Positions 1 through 6,673 of a stretch of DNA of 14,719 nucleotides are shown one piece after another. The notes below the pieces were generated by a model. It saw only the letters and a list, made by a program, of their open reading frames with translations, did not search any database and was not told the origin of the DNA. The translations under genes and the position numbers were made by a program. Origin of the DNA: Lachnospiraceae bacterium UBA1766 (lineage in GTDB: Bacteria; Bacillota; Clostridia; Lachnospirales; Lachnospiraceae); the NCBI GenBank assembly GCA_002314715.1, contig DCGY01000069.1, positions 1-14,719 on the forward strand. Reading direction: 5' to 3'. Every line of letters begins with the position of its first letter. The stretch's first letter is position 1.

Positions 1-68
1 CTAACTTTTGGGGGTCGGTACATAACCGTCCTTTCCATATCCTCTTTTGATTGTCTCCTACGTTTCAT
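1..68 (-). CDS. Hypothetical protein, N-terminal fragment cut by the left edge
   Basis: An ATG at 68-66 opens a frame without stops to the window edge. It encodes 22 visible residues starting MKRRRQSKEDMERTVMYRPP. A purine-rich ribosome binding site (AAGGAAA) sits about four bases upstream, and the gene is divergent from the DUF6062 gene with 87 bases between them. The start is strongly basic and shows no signal peptide. I do not recognise the family, and 22 residues are too few to assign one. The start and RBS geometry is the main support, so this could be a chance frame. Confidence 0.45.
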   Translation of the reverse strand, partial: MKRRRQSKEDMERTVMYRPPKV

Positions 69-77
69 CTTATTTCC

Positions 78-106
78 TTGTCTTTTTTCCAAAATTCCGC
101 TACAAT
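78..106 (+). promoter_or_regulatory. Sigma-A type promoter of the DUF6062 gene
   Basis: TTGTCT at 78-83 (4/6 match to TTGACA) and TACAAT at 101-106 (5/6 match to TATAAT) are separated by exactly 17 bases. This places transcription start near 113 and leaves a leader of about 43 bases before the ATG at 156. The -35 box overlaps the ribosome binding region of the divergent minus-strand gene. Confidence 0.6.
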
Positions 107-110
107 GTAA

Positions 111-131
111 TTATTCCACCTATCGGAATAA
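111..131. repeat. 7-bp inverted repeat in the divergent intergenic region, possible operator
   Basis: TTATTCC at 111-117 and GGAATAA at 125-131 are perfect reverse complements separated by 7 bases (ACCTATC). The element covers the predicted start of transcription of the DUF6062 gene and lies between two divergent genes. It could be an operator for a dimeric repressor or a weak 5' UTR hairpin. It is AT-rich and has no T tract on either strand, so it is not a terminator. Confidence 0.4.
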
Positions 132-155
132 CTATTCGCCCCAAAAGGAGAGCTT

Positions 156-911
156 ATGAAAGAACAATTATATACCATACCATTAAATGATGCGGTAAAT
201 GCGCAGGACGAATGTCCTTTTTGTTTTATTGAACGTAAGGTGGAACAGGATTTGATGGACTTTGTTCTGGGTGGCGGTTCCTCTTACATGGAGTCTGATG
301 TAAGAGATCTCACCGATCATGCCGGCTTTTGCAGAATGCATTTCCAGAAAATGTTTGATTACGGAAACACTTTGGGAAACGCCTGGATATTAAAAACCCA
401 CTACAAACAAATGATTCATGAAATGAAGCAGACCACAAAAGGCTTCAAGCCCGGAAAAGGTCGCAAGCTGTTCGGCAAATCGGATGCTACCGGCAATGCC
501 CTGGTTGACTGGATTCGTCAAAAGGAAAGCTCCTGCTATATCTGCAAGCAATACGGGGATACCTACGAGCGTTATCTGGACACCTTCTTCTATCTTTACC
601 GACAGGACAGCGATTTTCGTCAGAAGGTAAAAAACTCCAAGGGCTTTTGTCTGCACCATTTCGGTGATTTGTGTGAGGGCGCGGACTGTCGTCTTTCCGG
701 CAAGGAATTGGAGGAGTTCTATGAAATGGTCAATCCCCTTATGATCTCCAACATGGAGCGTCTGGGCGAAGATGTGGCCTGGCTTGTAGAAAAATTCGAC
801 TATCAGAATAAAGACGCCGATTGGAAAAACTCCAAGGATGCCATTCAGCGCGGTATGCAAAAACTAAAAGGCGGATATCCCGCAGATGCCCCTTACAAAA
901 TGAGCAAATAA
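156..911 (+). CDS. DUF6062 family protein with two Cys/His (zinc-binding-like) modules
   Basis: This is a 251-residue soluble protein with no signal peptide or membrane segment. The ATG at 156 is preceded by AAAAGGAGAG. The sequence contains two similar modules. The first has CPFC (20-23) followed 35 residues later by CRMHF (59-63). The second has CYIC (127-130) followed 34 residues later by CLHHF (165-169). The CxxC plus CxxH arrangement suggests that each module binds one metal ion, probably zinc. I associate the protein with DUF6062, a family of unknown function found in Clostridia, but this is from memory. It is monocistronic, with its own promoter upstream and a terminator directly after the stop. 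No catalytic motif is visible, so no function is proposed. Confidence 0.85.
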   Translation: MKEQLYTIPLNDAVNAQDECPFCFIERKVEQDLMDFVLGGGSSYMESDVRDLTDHAGFCRMHFQKMFDYGNTLGNAWILKTHYKQMIHEMKQTTKGFKPGKGRKLFGKSDATGNALVDWIRQKESSCYICKQYGDTYERYLDTFFYLYRQDSDFRQKVKNSKGFCLHHFGDLCEGADCRLSGKELEEFYEMVNPLMISNMERLGEDVAWLVEKFDYQNKDADWKNSKDAIQRGMQKLKGGYPADAPYKMSK

Positions 912-917
912 AAAACA

Positions 918-945
918 AAACGCTTGGCAAGTCTGCCAGGCGTTT
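918..945. terminator. Bidirectional intrinsic terminator between the convergent DUF6062 and tetR genes
   Basis: AAACGCTTGGCA (918-929), loop AGTC and TGCCAGGCGTTT (934-945) form a 12-bp stem with one G-U pair. On the plus strand it is followed by a pyrimidine/T-rich run (CTTTCTGTT). On the minus strand the stem is followed by TTTTGTTTTTTATT. It therefore can end both the DUF6062 transcript and the tetR end of the minus-strand operon. Confidence 0.85.
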
Positions 946-978
946 CTTTCTGTTGGGAATCTTCTGTGTTCCTATTTT

Positions 979-1611
979 TTATTTTGTTTTTTCATAGTTT
1001 TCGATTCTTTGGACCACCGCCAGCATTTCTGCTTTCATTTCCGCAATGTCCATGTTCTCCTCAAATAAATGATCCTCCAAAATTCCTCTCATGGCATATC
1101 GAAGAATTCGGTCCTTATCCATTTCTTCTTTGGCGGAAGAATTATGTTCTTCCGGCTCTTCGTCTTCTGCCTTCAATCCCAGAGCCTGCTGCCACAATTT
1201 CTCATACACAGTCAAAAAACGTTCTCTGCACTCCCTGATTGCCTCCAGCTCTTCTCCCATTGGCTTCCACAAAGAACCTACCAGGAAATGCAGCATATAG
1301 GGATATAATTCCAAAATACGAAACTGGGCGTCAATGGCCTGCTCCCAAACACGGAAATAATTCGTCTCCGTCTCATTCACGTAGGAATTTAACTGCAAAA
1401 CCATATATCGAACGCTGTAATCATAGACAAAGGAATAGGTGCCTATCTTACTGCCAAAATAGTGAAAAAGGAGGCCCTTACTGATGGAAGCTTCCTTCAC
1501 AATTTCATCGGTACCGGCATGGTCATAACCATATCGGGCAAACACCTTTAAGGCCGCGTTGATTATTCGATCCTGTTTTTCCTGTTTTAACTCAAAAAAA
1601 TGTTCGTTCAT
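979..1611 (-). CDS. TetR/AcrR family transcriptional regulator
   Basis: The 210-residue protein has the typical TetR N-terminal DNA-binding domain. Residues 10-60 contain a helix with NAALKVFARYGYDHAGTDEI, then KEASISKGLLFHYFGSK, which is the helix-turn-helix with its characteristic final Tyr-Phe-x-(S/N)-K. The remaining 150 residues are a divergent, mostly helical ligand-binding domain that gives no ligand clue. The length is normal for the family. It starts at ATG 1611 with a weak RBS (GAGAAG), 25 bases after the DUF58 stop, so it is probably the last gene of the transglutaminase-MoxR-DUF58 operon. It may autoregulate that operon, which is inference. A plain run of A/T and the hairpin at 918-945 follow. 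Confidence 0.92.
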   Translation of the reverse strand: MNEHFFELKQEKQDRIINAALKVFARYGYDHAGTDEIVKEASISKGLLFHYFGSKIGTYSFVYDYSVRYMVLQLNSYVNETETNYFRVWEQAIDAQFRILELYPYMLHFLVGSLWKPMGEELEAIRECRERFLTVYEKLWQQALGLKAEDEEPEEHNSSAKEEMDKDRILRYAMRGILEDHLFEENMDIAEMKAEMLAVVQRIENYEKTK

Positions 1612-1636
1612 TATTCTTCTCGCATTTCAAACTGTT

Positions 1637-2704
1637 CTAAAAAAACTGTGCACCGGCCTTGAGACAATATACCTTTCCGTGTTCACAGGCAACTTCCGCA
1701 TTGTCTTCCAACCGTGTGGTAATCAGGTAATTTTGATTTCGACTGTACTTGGAGGCCAAATCCAGAAGGATCTCCTCAAGGGTCACAGATTTTATACTAT
1801 AATACATTTTCTGAATTGCCAATCCCAAATCATAAGAATTATCAATTCTTTTTTGAACTGTCTGCTCTTCTTCTTTGTCCCAATAGACCAGCTCAAAGAA
1901 AAACTCCTCCTTCAGAAACTGTCTTCCAAGCCCCTGTAACAGTTCATAATATTTGGTCATATCTTCCGGATTTTCATAGCTTCCGTCGCAAATCACCGAT
2001 ATGCAGACACCTGCCAGCTTGGCATATTCTTTTACAATCAAGTCCTCCGATTTGGTGCTGAGTTTCCAATGAACCCTGGATAACAAATCTCCTTCCCGAT
2101 ATTCCCGAAGCTCCTTGATCTCCGAAACGTCGGTGCCCGCATTTGGGTCGGATTCGTTGGCCTCCACATCCTCCAAGGCAAGCTTTTCCACATCACTTAC
2201 CACCGAAATCTCCTCCGGCATCACAACCACCTGCGTAGAAGGTAGTAACTTGGCTTTTCGGGAGAAAATCCCAAGGGTGTCAAAAAAACGAATTTCCGTT
2301 ATTTCCACCTGATACACGCCGCAAAAGTCTAAATTCACATCAAAGAAAAAGCTTCCCTTTCTTTGGAACAGATGATAAGTATCCATCAGTTCTACCTGTT
2401 TTTCTTCTCCTTTTCTGTATAGCCCATAGGTGGCCTCAATTCTGGAAAAAGGATAAAAACCCGTCCGCTCCATGCGAAGGGTAAACCGTACCTTCTCCCT
2501 GCAAAGAATCTCCGATTTATCCGCCTGCAGGGAAAGCCTGGGAATCCATCTCTCCCGAAGTAAAAACAGGACACTCATGGCTCCCGCCAAGAGTACACTG
2601 AACAGGCACCACACCAGGACATGCCGCATATGAAATTGTAACAAACCGATTATGATTCCCAGGACAATACAATACCCCAGGAGATTCTTTACATGGATTT
2701 TCAC
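1637..2704 (-). CDS. DUF58 domain-containing membrane-associated protein
   Basis: The protein has 355 residues. Two hydrophobic segments lie at about 8-24 and 27-48, followed by a beta-rich region. The signature DUF58 motif, LREYREGDLLSRVHWKLSTK, is at about 199-218 and is followed by a von Willebrand A-like C-terminal part. DUF58 proteins nearly always occur beside MoxR ATPases, as here. They are thought to work with the ATPase, by analogy to MoxR/VWA pairs, but the biochemical role is not settled. The start is GTG at 2704-2702. A good GAGGTG Shine-Dalgarno lies just upstream, and no better ATG precedes the membrane segment. The gap to the MoxR stop is 24 bases, so translation is likely coupled. 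Confidence 0.93.
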   Translation of the reverse strand: MKIHVKNLLGYCIVLGIIIGLLQFHMRHVLVWCLFSVLLAGAMSVLFLLRERWIPRLSLQADKSEILCREKVRFTLRMERTGFYPFSRIEATYGLYRKGEEKQVELMDTYHLFQRKGSFFFDVNLDFCGVYQVEITEIRFFDTLGIFSRKAKLLPSTQVVVMPEEISVVSDVEKLALEDVEANESDPNAGTDVSEIKELREYREGDLLSRVHWKLSTKSEDLIVKEYAKLAGVCISVICDGSYENPEDMTKYYELLQGLGRQFLKEEFFFELVYWDKEEEQTVQKRIDNSYDLGLAIQKMYYSIKSVTLEEILLDLASKYSRNQNYLITTRLEDNAEVACEHGKVYCLKAGAQFF

Positions 2705-2728
2705 AATTCACCTCATGAATCAAATACG

Positions 2729-3658
2729 TTATTTTGCTCCACTCATACCGGGCAGGGGTGTCTTCTTTAATACTTCCCGAAGCACATCCCGGGTAGTCAT
2801 TTTCATTGCTTTTGCACGGACGGAAAGCACCACTCTGTGACCACAGACCGGATTGATATTTTGAATAACATCATCCGGAATTACATAATCTCTTCCGGCC
2901 ACAAATGCACTGGCCTTTGCCATCTGCAGCAGAGCAATGGTACCTCTGGGGCTGATACCCAGATTAATCAATTCATGGTCTCTGGTATTCTCACAGAATC
3001 GAACCACGAAGTCTGCCACATCCGTTTCCACATGAACCGCTTCCACCTGCTTTTGCATTTCCACAAAGGCTTCCATGGTCATAACCGATTGCACCTGGGG
3101 CTTTTGTGTCAATTTTCGGGTCAGGATTTCAACTGCTGCCTGATGGTCCGGATAACCAAGGGTAATACAGATCATAAATCGGTCCAGCTGGGACTCCGGC
3201 AACTTCTGTGTTCCGGCAGAACCAAAAGGGTTCTGGGTCGCCAACACCACAAAGGGATTGGGCAATTCCCTGGTCACACCGTCTACCGTAGCCTTTCCCT
3301 CTTCCATAACCTCCAAAAGGGCAGACTGGGTCTTGGGTGAGGTACGGTTAATCTCATCCGCCAAAAGAAAATTGCAGTATACACTTCCTTCTTTGTACTC
3401 AAACAAGCCGGTTTTATTGTTATACATATTGTATCCCAACAAATCACTGGGTAATACGTCCGGTGTAAACTGTACACGACGATAATCCATGGAAAAGGCC
3501 TTGGACAGAGCCACTGCCAGTGTGGTCTTACCTACTCCGGGAATATCCTCCAGCAGAATATGTCCGCCGGCCAACATGGCGGTAATAACATCTCGGATAC
3601 ATTCATCCTTTCCTTTCAATACCTTTTTTACTTCTTCCATTAAGGGCTCAATAACCAT
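2729..3658 (-). CDS. MoxR family AAA+ ATPase
   Basis: This is a cytosolic AAA+ ATPase of 309 residues, a normal length for the family. Visible motifs, numbered from the ATG at 3658, are Walker A GVGKTT (about 41-46), Walker B LLADEINR (about 98-105), sensor 1 ATQNP (140-144), an arginine-finger-like SQLDRF (156-161) and sensor 2 SPRG near residue 235. MoxR ATPases act as chaperone-like remodellers for partner proteins with VWA or DUF58 domains. The DUF58 gene lies 24 bases downstream and the membrane transglutaminase lies upstream. A GTG at 3673 would add five residues, but it lacks a Shine-Dalgarno. The ATG at 3658 has GTGAGG nine bases upstream and gives the usual family N terminus, so I prefer it. 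Confidence 0.93.
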   Translation of the reverse strand: MVIEPLMEEVKKVLKGKDECIRDVITAMLAGGHILLEDIPGVGKTTLAVALSKAFSMDYRRVQFTPDVLPSDLLGYNMYNNKTGLFEYKEGSVYCNFLLADEINRTSPKTQSALLEVMEEGKATVDGVTRELPNPFVVLATQNPFGSAGTQKLPESQLDRFMICITLGYPDHQAAVEILTRKLTQKPQVQSVMTMEAFVEMQKQVEAVHVETDVADFVVRFCENTRDHELINLGISPRGTIALLQMAKASAFVAGRDYVIPDDVIQNINPVCGHRVVLSVRAKAMKMTTRDVLREVLKKTPLPGMSGAK

Positions 3659-3689
3659 ACTGTTTTGCCTCACTTTTCTTTGTTTGGTA

Positions 3690-3705
3690 TTTCCCTAACG
3701 GGAAA
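3690..3705 (-). other. Small hairpin straddling the stop codon of the transglutaminase gene
   Basis: In the transcript, TTTCCC, loop GTTA and GGGAAA form a perfect 6-bp stem that contains the TAG stop (3697-3695) of the transglutaminase reading frame. There is no T tract, so it is not a terminator. Its position between two operon genes suggests an RNA-processing or translation-tuning element, which is only an inference. Confidence 0.4.
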
Positions 3706-6163
3706 ATGTCATATATCGAAGAGTCAAATAACACCTTTGAAGCATACCCTGTTTTTTCCTCCAGCAATTTACATACCGGTGAAACTGTCGGGTCAATTCC
3801 TTGTAATTGTTCTCTTTCCTTCCACTGTAAAGGCAAATCTCCATATCGCCAATCAGCTTCTCCGTCTCATCCTCCGGCATACCGAAATCCTTTGTTAGGT
3901 AGGCTTTCAATGTCCCATTGCTGATGACCGTTTCTTCCCACTCTTTTCTTCGGTCGGTGTCTTTTCGTATCAGCTCTTTTCGAACCATTTCAATCAATTC
4001 TCTGTTCTGGTTCAAAATACGTCTATTTCCCTTCACATAATACAGTCGATAATTCAACCATAACTTCTTTGCCAAAAGGAAGCCTGCCAAAGTCAGAAAC
4101 AATAATTGCAAAAAGTGGGACAATGCAGAGGAAAAGAAGCCCTTCACGCTTTGCATCACATCGGAGTTCACCATATTCTGGATATTCTCCAATGCTCCCT
4201 CTCCGCCATCATTCAGCTGATTTCCCAATGCAGTCAGTCTGGAAAGAAATCCACCTGCATTTGCTCCGTCCCGATTGATTCCCACCGTAAATTCCACCGG
4301 CACCCATCCAAATCCATCCAGGTACACTTCAACCCAGGCATGGGCACCCTCATCGGTAATACCAAGGGTAATGGTTTGATCAAAGCTTAGCCGGTGGTAT
4401 CCGTCATACCACTCTTCCCGTGTAAGGGAATCTTCCTCTTGGTGATCATATAGGTTTGCATCCTGGTAGCTGCTGCCGTCAAAGCAATAACCCTCCACAT
4501 AGCGGGCGGGAATGCCCAGGGACTGCAGCATAAGACATCCGGCGCTGGCAAAATGAACACAAAAACCCTTTTTCTTTTCCTGTAGGAAATACAGCACGAA
4601 TTCCTCATTCTCCGGAGTCGCTCCGGGGCTTAAGGAGTATTCGCAGGTCTTACCCAAATACCGCTTGATTCCTTCAATCACCTCTAAGGTATTTCCGGTA
4701 ATCCCCTCTTTCTCACAAATGGCAAGCAGTTCCCGCTTTAAGTCCTCCGGAACCCGGGTGTAAATACTGCCGGAAACCGATGTTCCATTCCGGTTAGAGG
4801 AATCTCCCAAAAGGCCGGTCCCTCCTTCTTTATACAACTCTTCATCGGTATACAGATTGGGGTAATAGGTATATTCCACCTGCTGTTCAGGCATCATAAA
4901 CCGCAATTTATCTGCCGAGGCCACATGGTAAGGATACAATGTAGCCCGGTTTCCCAAATCAATATTTTTGATATACATGGTAGCCCGTGCCGCCTTGGAG
5001 CCCTTTTCCTCATAGCCTTTTTGAAGTGTCTCATAAGCCTCGTCGGAGGTTTGCATATAAGCATATTGTTCCGCACTATTGTACCATCTGCGATCTTCAT
5101 TGCTGTATGTACCGGCAGTATAAGAGGCCAGGTACACACTCTCCCCGGAATAAGGTACAAAGGTAATCTCCAAATCGTCGTTTCCATCAAAGAATATGGA
5201 ATTTACATCTCCGAAAGTTCCCTGATTCATACCACCGGTGGCATCGTTTGGAAACAAAAGAGAGGTCAAGCCATGCCATGCCACGTTATAAACCACATCA
5301 TCGGTTTTCATTTTGGTTGCATTGGCGGTCATGGGATACTTGGCAGGACTGACAGCCTTCCACAGCCCACAAAACAGTATCAGGCAGGCACCGGCCAGAA
5401 AAGTAGTAAGTAGAATTCCTTTGCGGTCCAAATGACGTTCCAGTAATTGAAGTTTCTGTCCTTTTGTGCCAAATGCCTTCTCTTTTTTATACTTGGAGGG
5501 AAGCGGGTCCCCCTGCCTGGTCAATGCATAGAGGACAAAAAACAGAATCAGAATTCCGCAATAAACCGGCTGCTTCAAATCCCCCAAATAAATCGAGGTT
5601 TCCACAAAACAGACAGCAAACACCAGAGGCGTAACAATGGATTTTCGTCTGGAAATCCACATATTCACGAAACATGCCGTCACCACGGCAAAGAGACACA
5701 CACAGGCCGTCACAGAAACGGTACGATTGGTATAATACTCCTTGTAAATACGCAGACCCGGCAGCAGCATCAAATCATCCACTTTGGCAATCATCAGATT
5801 CAAAATTGCTCCGAAACCGCTGTTGATGATCTGATACATTCCAAATGCCAAATAGGAAATAACCAGGAACAAAACCACATAACCCAAATTAAAGGTAAGG
5901 GCGTTCATGTATAAAAAAGAAAGAAACGCAGATACCAAAGCCTCCACTCCAAACACCACAGGATACACCCCGGGCATGTCGAAGGCATTTAGAAATGTGC
6001 CGGAAATACCCACCAAAAACAAAAAGGTCAGCAATGTATTCCACAGACAGTTTTGAAGGCGTTCTTTCATCTGTATTCGGTTAAAATTCCGGTCCGAGAA
6101 ACGGATTCCCAAAGCTTTATATTCTTCCAGCTTTCGTTCCGCCCTCGTCAATCTCTTCTTCAT
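3695..6163 (-). CDS. Membrane transglutaminase-like (TgpA-type) protein
   Basis: The protein has 822 residues. The N-terminal region holds about seven membrane segments (roughly 40-60, 65-84, 91-112, 148-168, 174-192, 197-213 and 250-270). An extracytoplasmic region follows, with a transglutaminase-core domain at about 480-630. A further membrane helix lies at about 680-700, and the rest is a cytoplasmic tail. The core shows the cysteine in KKGFCVHFASAGCLM (Cys535) and the histidine in GAHAWVEVYLDGFGW (His608). The third triad position is in WVPVEFT, with Glu624 where many relatives have Asp. Such proteins may crosslink or cleave proteins outside the membrane, but the substrate is unknown. 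The start ATG 6163 has TAGGAGAG four bases upstream. It is the first gene of the operon with moxR, DUF58 and tetR. Confidence 0.92.
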   Translation of the reverse strand: MKKRLTRAERKLEEYKALGIRFSDRNFNRIQMKERLQNCLWNTLLTFLFLVGISGTFLNAFDMPGVYPVVFGVEALVSAFLSFLYMNALTFNLGYVVLFLVISYLAFGMYQIINSGFGAILNLMIAKVDDLMLLPGLRIYKEYYTNRTVSVTACVCLFAVVTACFVNMWISRRKSIVTPLVFAVCFVETSIYLGDLKQPVYCGILILFFVLYALTRQGDPLPSKYKKEKAFGTKGQKLQLLERHLDRKGILLTTFLAGACLILFCGLWKAVSPAKYPMTANATKMKTDDVVYNVAWHGLTSLLFPNDATGGMNQGTFGDVNSIFFDGNDDLEITFVPYSGESVYLASYTAGTYSNEDRRWYNSAEQYAYMQTSDEAYETLQKGYEEKGSKAARATMYIKNIDLGNRATLYPYHVASADKLRFMMPEQQVEYTYYPNLYTDEELYKEGGTGLLGDSSNRNGTSVSGSIYTRVPEDLKRELLAICEKEGITGNTLEVIEGIKRYLGKTCEYSLSPGATPENEEFVLYFLQEKKKGFCVHFASAGCLMLQSLGIPARYVEGYCFDGSSYQDANLYDHQEEDSLTREEWYDGYHRLSFDQTITLGITDEGAHAWVEVYLDGFGWVPVEFTVGINRDGANAGGFLSRLTALGNQLNDGGEGALENIQNMVNSDVMQSVKGFFSSALSHFLQLLFLTLAGFLLAKKLWLNYRLYYVKGNRRILNQNRELIEMVRKELIRKDTDRRKEWEETVISNGTLKAYLTKDFGMPEDETEKLIGDMEICLYSGRKENNYKELTRQFHRYVNCWRKKQGMLQRCYLTLRYMTFSR

Positions 6164-6219
6164 GACGCTCTCCTACACAAGTCCTCAAACGCTTTTTACG
6201 GAGGAAATAAATATTTTTC

Positions 6220-6248
6220 TTTTCAATTCCGCAAAATAGTATTAGAAT
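6220..6248 (+). promoter_or_regulatory. Probable promoter of the acidic membrane protein gene
   Basis: TTTTCA at 6220-6225 (4/6 match) and TAGAAT at 6243-6248 (5/6 match) are 17 bases apart. Predicted transcription start is about 6255, leaving a leader of some 30 bases with the RBS AAAGGGG before the ATG at 6284. Confidence 0.45.
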
Positions 6249-6252
6249 AAAA

Positions 6253-6268
6253 TTAACGTATTTTAACG
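6253..6268 (+). repeat. Direct repeat TTAACG with 10-bp period at the promoter start site
   Basis: TTAACG occurs at 6253-6258 and again at 6263-6268. The two copies are exactly one helical turn apart and overlap the predicted transcription start of the plus-strand gene. Same-face repeats of this kind are typical of tandem regulator binding, but two hexamers in AT-rich DNA can also occur by chance. Confidence 0.3.
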
Positions 6269-6283
6269 GAAAGGGGTAATATT

Positions 6284-6673
6284 ATGAAAAAATTTGGAAA
6301 ATTTCTTGCACTGACTGCTGCCGTTGGAACCGCTTGTGCAGCATACTGTTATTTCAAACAGAAGAACAGCGTATATATTGATGATTTCGATGATGATTAC
6401 GATGATTTCCATGAGGAAGAGGAACCGGAGCGTAATTACGTAGACCTTCAGCCTGCCGCTTCCGAAGAAACCACCGAAGCGGAAACTTCCGAAGAAAACT
6501 CCTTGGAAGAAATCACCTCTGAAGCAACCACCTCAGAAGAAGCTGTATCCGAGGAAGCCGAAGCAACCGACGCTTCCGATGACTTTACACCTCTCTCTCA
6601 GCAGATTCCTGTTGCGGAAGAACCAATCCCGGACTCTACCGAAGAATTCTTCAACGACGACGAGACGGTTTAA
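6284..6673 (+). CDS. Small acidic membrane-anchored hypothetical protein
   Basis: This 129-residue protein starts with a basic N terminus (MKKFGK) and a hydrophobic segment (about 7-23, FLALTAAVGTACAAYCYF). The rest is extremely acidic and of low complexity: an Asp run around 33-42 (DDFDDDYDDF), a Glu run (EEEEPE), and then repeated Ser-Glu-Glu/Thr units up to about residue 100. The C terminus is again acidic (EEFFNDDE). At DNA level the Ser-Glu part contains a 12-base direct repeat (CTTCCGAAGAAA at 6459 and 6486, a 27-base period). It could be a signal-anchor protein with a long disordered tail. The topology cannot be fixed from sequence: there is no lipobox, and the Cys in the helix is not preceded by a clear one. 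Similar small proteins occur in Lachnospiraceae, as I recall, with no known role. The start is supported by RBS AAAGGGG. Confidence 0.85.
   Translation: MKKFGKFLALTAAVGTACAAYCYFKQKNSVYIDDFDDDYDDFHEEEEPERNYVDLQPAASEETTEAETSEENSLEEITSEATTSEEAVSEEAEATDASDDFTPLSQQIPVAEEPIPDSTEEFFNDDETV

Larger units (their letters stand above)
6164..6283. other. Divergent intergenic region between the transglutaminase operon and the acidic-protein gene
   Basis: These 120 AT-rich bases carry the ribosome binding sites of both genes (GGAGAG for the minus-strand gene, AAAGGGG for the plus-strand gene). They also hold a convincing plus-strand promoter and a pair of TTAACG repeats. For the minus-strand operon I find only weak promoter candidates, such as TTGCGG followed about 17 bases later by TTTATT. 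I do not call one. Confidence 0.6.

Noticed and set aside
390..860. Antisense frame of 156 codons opposite the DUF6062 gene
   Set aside because: It has no ribosome binding site or promoter, and its hydrophobic composition is explained by the codons of the real gene on the other strand.
5447..5914. Plus-strand frame of 155 codons opposite the transglutaminase membrane region
   Set aside because: It is His/Gln/Asn-rich, as expected for the complement of membrane-segment codons, and has no initiation signals.
6641..6652. 12-bp palindrome GAAGAATTCTTC in the acidic-protein gene
   Set aside because: It has no loop and no T tract and is explained by Glu-Glu-Phe-Phe codons. It is not credible as a terminator or operator inside the coding region.
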